Shown here piece after piece: positions 5,220-10,346 of a stretch of DNA of 10,346 nucleotides; the first letter of the stretch is position 1, and every line of letters begins with the position of its first letter. The DNA is from an uncultured Veillonella sp. (GTDB lineage Bacteria > Bacillota_C > Negativicutes > Veillonellales > Veillonellaceae), in NCBI GenBank assembly GCA_900765235.1, contig CAAFRK010000097.1:1-10346 (forward strand). The letters run 5' to 3'. The notes under the pieces are model-generated. The model searched no databases. It had not been told where the DNA came from and worked only from the letters and a program-made list of their open reading frames with translations. A program made the position numbers and the translations under genes.

Positions 5220-5830
5220 TTTTTTTCCTCTTTAGTAGTTTCTTTTTTGTCAGCTTTTTTATCTGCTTTTACTTCTTTAGTTTCTTTTACAGCTTTATCA
5301 GCTTTAACTGCTTTGTCAGCTTTTACTTTAGGCGCTTTATGTGCTTGCGCTTTTTTAGTATTTTTTTCTTCTTTATTAGCTTCTACTTTTTTATCTGCTG
5401 CACGTACTACTTTAGCATTGCTAGGAGCTTTTGCTACCGCTGCAGTTTCAATTGTAGGAGTTGCTGCTGCTGGATTAGCTGCTGCTGGAACTACAATGTC
5501 TTGAGCAACTGGAGCTTTTACATCTTGAGTTGCTGTTGGAACTGGTGTAGTATCTCTAGCTGCTGGTGTAGCTGGAGTCACTTCAACTTTAGCTGCTGTA
5601 GGTACTACTTTAGCTGCTGTAGGAGCTACTTCTGTTTTAGCTGCTGGAGTCACTTGAATAGTAGGAACTACTTGATGAGTAGCATGTTCTGCGACAGGAG
5701 CTGTAGTAGCTGCTACCTCTTGAGTTACAGGAACCGGTGTTGCTTGTTCAGCTGCTGTTACTGCTACAGTAGCACCAAATACACCAGCTACTGCTAAAGC
5801 AATACTGCTTTTCAAAATAGATTTTTTCAT
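5165..5830 (-). CDS. Exported Ala/Pro- and Lys-rich protein; N-terminal part of a frameshifted PepSY-like protein
   Basis: As the sequence stands, translation from ATG 5830 (AAGGAGG 5 nt upstream) gives 221 residues. Residues 1-26 are a Sec signal peptide (MKKSILK, hydrophobic core, cleavage near VTA-AEQ). Residues 27-140 are Ala/Pro/Val/Thr-rich with small repeats (VAPTAAKVVPTAAKVEVTP). Residues 141-204 are Lys-rich and acidic-interrupted (KADKAVKADKAVKETKEVKADKKADKK). After EEKK (201-204), encoded by the A9 run, the frame reads TLKVENHNLAQQVSKQA and stops at 5165. A -1 shift at that point would continue into the PepSY-like region to 4728. Known tails of this kind span cell-wall or periplasmic space in other proteins, so the Lys-rich part could bind anionic envelope polymers (inference). 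A longer in-frame extension to 5992 has no RBS and would bury the signal peptide, so it is not used. Confidence 0.8.
   Translation of the reverse strand: MKKSILKSSIALAVAGVFGATVAVTAAEQATPVPVTQEVAATTAPVAEHATHQVVPTIQVTPAAKTEVAPTAAKVVPTAAKVEVTPATPAARDTTPVPTATQDVKAPVAQDIVVPAAANPAAATPTIETAAVAKAPSNAKVVRAADKKVEANKEEKNTKKAQAHKAPKVKADKAVKADKAVKETKEVKADKKADKKETTKEEKKTLKVENHNLAQQVSKQA
5218..5226 (-). other. A9 homopolymer and slippery heptamer at the frame change
   Basis: On the coding (minus) strand nine A residues follow GAGG. In the upstream frame the bases read A AAA AAA, a recognised class of -1 slippery heptamer. An SD-like AAAGAGG lies directly before it. Ten A residues would join the two frames; nine, as here, separate them. 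Confidence 0.8.
5231..5350 (-). repeat. Repeated lysine-rich coding DNA
   Basis: The DNA for the lysine-rich linker is built of imperfect short units encoding KADKAVK, KADKK and KETKE. Such A-rich repeated coding DNA is prone to slippage and size variation between strains. Confidence 0.5.
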
Positions 5831-6230
5831 AATATCCTCCTTGATAATCCATATATATGCAAAACTACGCATATATATTTTTAACCAACTCGGTGTTATC
5901 GTTATAGTTCCAAAACATATATCTAGCGTGGACTGTAGATATATAGTCTGGAAATTCCCGATATATTTGAGTTCTGTCCTTTGACTGGACACATATTATC
6001 CATAATCTATGAAATAAAAATGTAGAACCCATCGGTCCAGCTTATTTTGGCGTGAGTCTAAAATGAATTTATATGTAATTTAAATGAAATTCTATAGTAT
6101 TCGATTTACAATTAAGTATTATATGAACCAAATCTAAAAAGCTATATATCCCATGTATAAAGGAACCACGGCCTCTCATTGTACTTCTCATAATCTAAAC
6201 ATCCCATTTCATGAGCAAACTTTCACAAAA
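5831..6230. other. Gene-free region: structured 5' leader of the Lys-rich protein gene plus AT-rich spacer
   Basis: Read on the minus strand, three hairpins precede the start codon at 5830: TGTCC/GGACA (5975-5991), ATATATCTA/TAGATATAT (5917-5944, 10-nt loop), and ATATATATGC/GCATATATAT (5851-5878, 8-nt loop), the last ending 8 nt before the RBS. Nothing convincing is seen from 6000 to 6230 apart from AT-rich sequence; no -35/-10 pair is strong enough to name. Confidence 0.5.
5851..5878 (-). promoter_or_regulatory. Perfect 10-bp hairpin just upstream of the ribosome binding site
   Basis: The arms ATATATATGC and GCATATATAT enclose an 8-nt loop. The stem ends 8 nt before AAGGAGG (5842-5836). Its position fits control of ribosome access or protection of the mRNA 5' region. 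No known riboswitch signature was recognised. Confidence 0.45.
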
Positions 6231-6281
6231 AAACTCCTTAAAACTATCATTTACTACAAAAAAGACAGTTTTAAGGAGTTT
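6231..6281 (-). terminator. Terminator of the second PepSY-like gene
   Basis: A perfect 15-bp stem (6231-6245 with 6267-6281; arm AAACTCCTTAAAACT) has a 21-nt loop. On the minus strand it is followed by seven T residues. It lies 65 bp beyond the stop codon at 6346 and separates the two paralogous genes into different transcripts. Confidence 0.85.
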
Positions 6282-6345
6282 AATTGTTATATTTAAAATA
6301 ATAAGCCCTTAACTATTAAGTTGTATTTACTAATTATAGAAAGGT

Positions 6346-6909
6346 TTAATCATCAAATTTAACAGATAATAAAGTACCATTCATAGCATCAATTCGTACA
6401 TCTACCTCTTTGTCACCTTCTGTACCGAAGCTAACTTTGTATACTATTTTACCTTTATCATACTGTACAGACCACCCATTAAGGCTTGTCGCTTTGCCTT
6501 GCGTTTGAGCATATGCAAAATTAACTACTGCTGCTGGCGGTAAGATTTCACGAGGATCAAAGGATTTTTTCTTTAAAGATTTATGGAAGTCACCTTCACG
6601 TTTTTCAAAGATTTGATTTGTGGCATAGATATACGTAAGTTCATATTTGCCACTTTCATCAAAACCATCTACATCATATCTAATTTGACCACCATCCGCA
6701 TCAAAGGCGATTTCAGTGATAGCTGCATTTGGATGATTTTGAATAAATGCATTTAATAAACCATTGGCACCTACAATCGCTGCATGGTTTCCATCAACAA
6801 CGGCAACAGTTGGTTCTACCGCTACTAAATGGGCTGCACTTGCATTTGGCATACCAAACACTGCTGCCAAGGCTAATACAAGGCTACCTTTTACAAATAA
6901 GGATTTCAT
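6346..6909 (-). CDS. Exported protein with tandem PepSY-like domains
   Basis: The 187-residue protein has a Sec signal peptide (MKSLFVK, hydrophobic core, likely cleavage after NASA-25) and two PepSY-like alpha/beta units: residues 45-105 (GANGLLNAF, ITEIAFDADGGQIRYDVDGF, LTYIYATNQIFEKR) and residues 123-185 (LPPAAVVNFAYAQT, LNGWSV, GKIVYKVSF, VDVRIDAMNGTLLSVK). PepSY domains are extracytoplasmic, and some inhibit peptidases. The function here is unknown. It is a clear paralogue of the C-terminal half of the frameshifted gene at 4728-5830 but lacks the Ala/Pro/Lys-rich insert. ATG 6909 is chosen because GGAGGA lies just before it; an in-frame ATG at 6921 overlaps that RBS. It has its own terminator and a candidate promoter with TATAAT at 6960-6955. 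Confidence 0.85.
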   Translation of the reverse strand: MKSLFVKGSLVLALAAVFGMPNASAAHLVAVEPTVAVVDGNHAAIVGANGLLNAFIQNHPNAAITEIAFDADGGQIRYDVDGFDESGKYELTYIYATNQIFEKREGDFHKSLKKKSFDPREILPPAAVVNFAYAQTQGKATSLNGWSVQYDKGKIVYKVSFGTEGDKEVDVRIDAMNGTLLSVKFDD

Positions 6910-6954
6910 AGGCTCCTCCATCTCTCAAACAGGACCATAGTGTGTATATATACA

Positions 6955-6998
6955 ATTATACACTAAATCGATACGATTTATTAATCTTTATTTATAAT
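6955..6998. promoter_or_regulatory. Divergent promoter region with palindromic operator candidate
   Basis: AAATCG-ATA-CGATTT (6965-6979) is a perfect inverted repeat with a 3-bp centre. On the left, a minus-strand TATAAT (6960-6955) serves the PepSY-like gene. On the right, a plus-strand TATAAT (6993-6998) could serve the FliB-like gene. The palindrome sits upstream of both -10 boxes, where a dimeric regulator could affect both genes. GTGTATA/TATACAC (6942-6963) is a second inverted repeat near the leftward start point. Confidence 0.45.
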
Positions 6999-7067
6999 AT
7001 TAATGCATAGACAACTCCCCTATGATACAATGCACGTAGAATATTTTTTACTACAAGTGAGCCGATT

Positions 7068-7970
7068 ATGATTTCATTATATCCTACTATATATCACACA
7101 TTTCAATGCAAAGCAGATCGATGTGAAAATACATGTTGTCAACTTTGGACCATCGATATCGACGAGACTATTGCTGAACGCTATCATACTATGACAGGCC
7201 CTCTTGGTGAAAGCTTACGCCAAGCTATCACTGTGGATGATGAGGGCAGCCATTTCGTGTTTTCTAAAGAACAACCAATGTGTCCGTTACTCAATGAAAA
7301 CGGTCTCTGTAAGGTTGTGCTCGAACTCGGTGAAGAAGGCCTATGCGATACATGCCATATGCATCCACGTTTTTATAAATACATTGAAGACCTCGAACTA
7401 TGTGGGGTCGGTCTATCCTGTGAAGCATCAGTTGAACTACTCGCAGAGGATACTCAATCCGATCAGGTAATCTTTACCATTGAAGACGATGATGATGAGT
7501 TTAGTCCTGACGAGCGTTTAACTATTCAGAATATATTTGAACTATTAGCCTTTGATATAGATTCATCATACTTTCAATACAGCCCAAATCCTGATGTACA
7601 ATATTATGCGAAACTGTTAGATTTATACGGTACCACAGAACCTATCGATGAAGAGTGGACTACACAAATTAATATATTATCTCATGACACAGGTAAACTT
7701 ATTACCGCTGTACAAAGCTATATAGCAAATCACGATATGGGGCTATTCAACAAGGTGTTCCAATACATCTTATATCGTCAAATCGATATGCTAGCAGACT
7801 ATTCTTTGGAATCTATCCTCTCCTACGCAAGAGATGGTGTAGAATACATACTAATCACAAGTGCTATAGAGGGTTCACCGCTTAAACAAGTCGCAAGATG
7901 GTCCCAACAAATCGAATACGATGAAGACAATGTAGAACTACTATTACAACATTATGATTCTCTTCAATAA
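7068..7970 (+). CDS. FliB-like lysine-N-methylase family protein, short form
   Basis: The 300-residue protein has the cysteine pattern of the flagellin lysine-N-methylase (FliB) family. FQCKADRCENTCCQLWTIDID (12-32) carries Cys14, 19, 23, 24. CPLLNENGLCK (72-82) and LGEEGLCDTCHMHPRF (87-102) carry Cys72, 81, 93, 96, and LCGVGLSCEA (111-120) carries Cys112 and 118. Such clustered cysteines suggest a metal or Fe-S centre. FliB of enteric bacteria methylates flagellin lysines and is about 400 aa; this copy is shorter at the C-terminal side, and residues 130-300 are acidic and poorly recognisable. No flagellar gene is present here, and the apparent host group is usually non-flagellated, so the target is probably another protein. 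The ATG at 7068 has only a weak RBS (AAGTGAG). It is divergent from an exported PepSY-like gene. Confidence 0.75.
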   Translation: MISLYPTIYHTFQCKADRCENTCCQLWTIDIDETIAERYHTMTGPLGESLRQAITVDDEGSHFVFSKEQPMCPLLNENGLCKVVLELGEEGLCDTCHMHPRFYKYIEDLELCGVGLSCEASVELLAEDTQSDQVIFTIEDDDDEFSPDERLTIQNIFELLAFDIDSSYFQYSPNPDVQYYAKLLDLYGTTEPIDEEWTTQINILSHDTGKLITAVQSYIANHDMGLFNKVFQYILYRQIDMLADYSLESILSYARDGVEYILITSAIEGSPLKQVARWSQQIEYDEDNVELLLQHYDSLQ

Positions 7971-8012
7971 TGACAAACTACTTTTACTAAAATTTCATTC
8001 AAAGCAATAAAA

Positions 8013-8037
8013 ACCTCCTAGTATAAAACTAGGAGGT
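8013..8037. terminator. Bidirectional terminator between the FliB-like gene and the membrane protein gene
   Basis: ACCTCCTAGT and ACTAGGAGGT form a perfect 10-bp stem with the 5-nt loop ATAAA. On the minus strand a T5 run follows; on the plus strand CTTATATATTT follows. It sits between convergent genes. Confidence 0.82.
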
Positions 8038-8046
8038 CTTATATAT

Positions 8047-8655
8047 TTACGCAAAGAGTATGCGCATAATCCAGTTATATAAAAGGTTAATAATATATAG
8101 AACTATATATACAGCGCCTACAGTGATAGGCTCTACTTTCATAATCCGAGATAAAAGCATGACAGCTACGTAGATAACGGCACCAACGTAAGCTAATGCT
8201 AGGGGAACTAATAGGATCATTAAAAATGGCGTAATATAAATGCAAATAATAGATACCAAAATTAATGCTAATCCAAGTGCTCCTGTATAGCCTTCCACAT
8301 AGGCAGTGCCCATTAATACTTGCTGGAAATCAAATTCACGCTCTAAAAGAACGCTCAGTAATTTCCAAAGTATAAAGCTACCTACAAACCAATAGATTCC
8401 AAGGCCTAAAATCTCTCTCAATATAGAAAATATGCCATATACAGCTGGTATAAAGCCAAATAAAAAACCACCAAAGGTCATGGCTAATGGTAATAGTATA
8501 ATGCCTAAAGCAAATCCCAAAATATGGGTGGCACACCAACCGGCGAGGCCAGCTTTGATTCCCTTTTCTAAGGTACCAAACCAGAAGATTTCATCGATTC
8601 CCTTCTTCGGTGAACGCACCAGCAGGGATATTTCTCGTAAAAATGTCGTATCCAT
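8047..8655 (-). CDS. Polytopic membrane protein, Yip1-like architecture
   Basis: The 202-residue protein has a short polar N-terminus (MDTTFLREISLLVRSPKKGIDEIFW) and then about six hydrophobic segments, near residues 34-56, 60-78, 82-104, 125-145, 146-168 and 177-199. The layout of N-terminal soluble helix plus five or six membrane helices resembles the bacterial Yip1/YIP1-like group, but no catalytic motif is visible and the function is unknown. The segment FDFQQVLMGTAYVEGYTGAL (108-127) resembles TYRGVMRNYIYGLAYTNAL in the next upstream gene, suggesting paralogy. The ATG at 8655 is preceded by GGAG at about 7 nt; a TTG at 8673 would overlap that RBS and is not used. A terminator at 8757-8782 separates it from the upstream gene, and it has its own TATAAT at 8695-8690. 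Confidence 0.75.
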   Translation of the reverse strand: MDTTFLREISLLVRSPKKGIDEIFWFGTLEKGIKAGLAGWCATHILGFALGIILLPLAMTFGGFLFGFIPAVYGIFSILREILGLGIYWFVGSFILWKLLSVLLEREFDFQQVLMGTAYVEGYTGALGLALILVSIICIYITPFLMILLVPLALAYVGAVIYVAVMLLSRIMKVEPITVGAVYIVLYIINLLYNWIMRILFA

Positions 8656-8689
8656 AACTAACTCCGCTCTCAACTACACTATAGGATTA

Positions 8690-8695
8690 ATTATA
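8690..8695 (-). promoter_or_regulatory. Candidate -10 box of the Yip1-like membrane protein gene
   Basis: TATAAT on the minus strand lies 34 bp before the chosen ATG (8655). No good -35 is seen at the normal distance. It is supported mainly by its position between an upstream terminator and the gene. Confidence 0.4.
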
Positions 8696-8756
8696 TCATA
8701 AATTTCCAGATTTAAATTATATATAATTAATTTTAATATAGATTAAACGACAAAAA

Positions 8757-8782
8757 AACCACAAGACGTTCATCTTGTGGTT
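8757..8782 (-). terminator. Terminator of the two-gene membrane protein operon
   Basis: AACCACAAGA and TCTTGTGGTT form a perfect 10-bp stem with a 6-nt loop, followed on the minus strand by seven T residues. It lies 22 bp beyond the stop codon at 8804. Confidence 0.9.
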
Positions 8783-8803
8783 ATACTACATTACAGTTTT
8801 ATA

Positions 8804-9433
8804 TTATTTAACTAGCATATGTACAAATCGGATCCATTGAGGCAATACCGACACTGATAGCAACGCCACAATAAACATAATAATATATGTTTTTACAATA
8901 CCTAATTCAACATAGCGGCGCATGAGCTGGGCCCCAATAAAGACAGCATAATACTGACTAAACATGGTTACAAGATAGGCCATATCCCCTACATATTTCG
9001 GCATAGATAGATAAAATAATATGAGCCCCACTATATGGATCAACACTAATACTACGGTACGCAGTGCATTCGTATAAGCTAAGCCATAGATATAGTTTCG
9101 CATCACGCCCCTATAGGTCCCAGTACCACCTAGCAATACTAGTAATCGCCATATAACAAAGGCACCTATGATAATTTGAAAAATTAAAAATGATGCATTT
9201 GCCAAAGCACTAACCAGATCAAAATGTGTGAGACCAGTCATGCGTTTTATGCCTAATGCGGGAGACACAGCTTTCACTATGAACGGCAAAGCATAGGTCG
9301 TTACATATAATACAATTGTAGATATTATAAGATTTAGTATAGCTCGAGTATAGGTTCCATTTCTAATAATATTTTGAAAGGATCTGTCACTCAATTTTGT
9401 AAATAAATGTAATATGTCCTTATACCAAGTCAT
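8804..9433 (-). CDS. Polytopic membrane protein, second of two in an operon
   Basis: The 209-residue protein has a cytoplasm-like N-terminus (MTWYKDILHLFTKLSDRSFQ) and about five hydrophobic segments, near residues 31-55, 80-102, 120-143, 150-170 and 178-198. Between helices 2 and 3, GGTGTYRGVMRNYIYGLAYTNAL (102-124) resembles the loop of the membrane protein at 8047-8655. This loop with its following helix is the best evidence that the proteins are related. No enzyme motif is seen and function is unknown; the Yip1-like assignment rests on topology. The ATG at 9433 has AAGGAG at a good distance. It starts 15 nt after the stop of the gene at 9449-10132, so the two are co-transcribed. Confidence 0.75.
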   Translation of the reverse strand: MTWYKDILHLFTKLSDRSFQNIIRNGTYTRAILNLIISTIVLYVTTYALPFIVKAVSPALGIKRMTGLTHFDLVSALANASFLIFQIIIGAFVIWRLLVLLGGTGTYRGVMRNYIYGLAYTNALRTVVLVLIHIVGLILFYLSMPKYVGDMAYLVTMFSQYYAVFIGAQLMRRYVELGIVKTYIIMFIVALLSVSVLPQWIRFVHMLVK

Positions 9434-9448
9434 AATACTCCTTATATA

Positions 9449-10132
9449 TTATCGAGTTAATGTATATAGCACTTCACATAATAGTGATGCTAAAATAGCA
9501 ATTAACATAATGCTTAGTCCTTCATAAAAACTGCCATTAATACATGCTCCGGCTATACGCCCCATGGTCTGTAGTAGCAATACAGTACTAAGAATGCATA
9601 AAACAATCATGCAAAAGCCAATAATGGCTTGCAATATAATCGGTATGGATGTAAGAATCAACATAATACCTGCTGTAAGCGTAATCATAGCTACTACTAA
9701 TTGGGCAAAGGCCATCATATGTAATACACCGGTAACTACGCCACGAATGTAGAACTTACGCTTTTGCAACATAGCGTAACCTAACAAGATACCGGACATA
9801 AGCGCCGCTTTTAAAATTACCCACGTAAAGCGACCTACATTCCAAAACTCACGAGGCTTACTTAGCTGCTCAAAAAAGACTTGTATTTCATGCTGCCCTA
9901 CGGGAAGCGAAAACAATTGCCACTTTACCAAAAGCGATGAATTACGTATAAATGCTCGTATAGCATCTAAATAGACGCTTTCACCAACGATGGTAAATTG
10001 ATAACATATGAGGGCCAATACCAACATCCATGCAAGCTGTCCATAGGTAACATCATAGTGGTACATGCGCGGATGTTTTTCTTCAATGGGGTTTAATAAG
10101 CGATAAACGAACTCTAATAAACCTCCCATCAT
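9449..10132 (-). CDS. Polytopic membrane protein, first of two in an operon
   Basis: The 227-residue protein has hydrophobic segments near residues 31-53, 103-122, 136-156, 158-190 (perhaps two helices) and 203-223, with a roughly 50-residue amphipathic section between the first and second. RKFYIRGVVTGVLHMMAFAQL (125-145) matches in position and character the Y(I/R)RGV loops of the two downstream membrane proteins, so three related genes lie in a row. Function is unknown. ATG 10132 is chosen, with AAAGGTGG 8 nt upstream; adjacent ATG 10129 and upstream GTG codons (10141, 10144) are possible. A candidate promoter with a palindrome over its -10 precedes it. Confidence 0.72.
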   Translation of the reverse strand: MMGGLLEFVYRLLNPIEEKHPRMYHYDVTYGQLAWMLVLALICYQFTIVGESVYLDAIRAFIRNSSLLVKWQLFSLPVGQHEIQVFFEQLSKPREFWNVGRFTWVILKAALMSGILLGYAMLQKRKFYIRGVVTGVLHMMAFAQLVVAMITLTAGIMLILTSIPIILQAIIGFCMIVLCILSTVLLLQTMGRIAGACINGSFYEGLSIMLIAILASLLCEVLYTLTR

Positions 10133-10167
10133 GCCTCTCACCACCTTTTACACAACAAGAATAGCAC

Positions 10168-10201
10168 CATTCTATATAGAATGATGCATAACACAACACA
10201 A
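10168..10201 (-). promoter_or_regulatory. Candidate promoter and palindromic operator of the membrane protein operon
   Basis: On the minus strand TTGTGT (10201-10196) and TATATA (10178-10173) are 17 bp apart. The -10 box lies in the centre of CATTCTATATAGAATG (10168-10183), a perfect 16-bp palindrome. Such an overlap is typical of repressor sites, though the regulator is unknown. Confidence 0.45.
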
Positions 10202-10264
10202 CGATTACGAATTTATAACAATTATTTTATTTTTAATTCATACTCTGTTCATCATTATAGCACA

Positions 10265-10292
10265 AAAGCAAGGTATATTCATACCTTGCTTT
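10265..10292 (-). terminator. Terminator of a gene entering from the right
   Basis: AAAGCAAGGTAT and ATACCTTGCTTT form a perfect 12-bp stem with the loop ATTC. On the minus strand four T residues follow. As the operon at 9449-10132 starts to its left, the transcript it ends most likely comes from beyond the right edge. Confidence 0.75.
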
Positions 10293-10313
10293 CATATTTT
10301 TCATACTATGTAA

Positions 10314-10346
10314 TTATCTAGATGTAGCAAGCATAACCATGCCTAC
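10314..10346 (-). CDS. Possible last ten codons of a gene entering from the right
   Basis: The minus strand reads VGMVMLATSR and a TAA stop at 10316-10314, 22 bp before a strong terminator. Only ten codons are visible; another frame also stops nearby, so the frame choice is tentative and no family can be named. Confidence 0.25.
   Translation of the reverse strand, partial: VGMVMLATSR

Noticed and set aside
5247..5797. Plus-strand frames rich in Ala/Leu or in Cys/Ser/Phe opposite the Lys-rich gene
   Set aside because: Their odd composition is just the complement of the Ala/Pro/Lys codon repeats; no start signals.
5831..5992. 54-codon N-terminal extension of the Lys-rich exported protein
   Set aside because: It would place the signal peptide internally, lacks an RBS, and covers the leader hairpins.

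Overview
The window looks like chromosomal DNA of an anaerobic, AT-rich, Veillonella-like member of the Negativicutes. Three things suggest this: a fermentative pyruvate formate-lyase locus, signal peptides of the form MKKSILKSSIALAVAGVFGA ahead of Ala/Pro/Lys-rich and PepSY-like exported proteins, and very AT-rich intergenic DNA with long perfect-stem terminators. The taxon is an inference from protein style. No rRNA, tRNA, CRISPR array, transposase or phage gene is visible.

Left part (1-1712, + strand): the 3' end of a pyruvate formate-lyase (PFL) gene, then a separate 79-codon gene that encodes only the C-terminal glycyl-radical domain, then the radical-SAM activase pflA. PFL is normally one polypeptide. 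Here the large chain stops before the radical domain, and the domain is translated from its own strong ribosome binding site, so the enzyme appears to be an obligate two-subunit glycyl-radical enzyme encoded beside its activase. This is the most striking observation in the window. A bidirectional terminator closes the operon.

Middle part (1810-4410): a D-2-hydroxyacid dehydrogenase on the minus strand and a divergent alanine racemase (alr) on the plus strand share a 357-bp AT-rich intergenic region. Strong hairpin terminators follow alr.

Accessory part (4411-6960): two paralogous exported proteins with tandem PepSY-like domains lie on the minus strand. The downstream one has a long Ala/Pro- and Lys-rich linker and is split by a frame change at a run of nine A residues, which suggests phase variation, slippage, programmed frameshifting, a broken gene or a sequence error. 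Beyond its stop lies an unusual non-coding region: a 91-nt stretch with no G on the minus strand (no C on +), a pseudoknot-capable segment and an 11-bp long-range closing helix. It ends in an intrinsic terminator oriented for the minus strand.

Right part (6961-10346): a short FliB-like, cysteine-rich protein-lysine methylase homologue (+) is divergent from the second PepSY gene across a palindromic candidate operator. Then come three minus-strand genes for polytopic membrane proteins of about 200-230 aa that look related to one another. Two form an operon and the third has its own promoter and terminator. The window ends at a terminator that probably belongs to a gene entering from the right.
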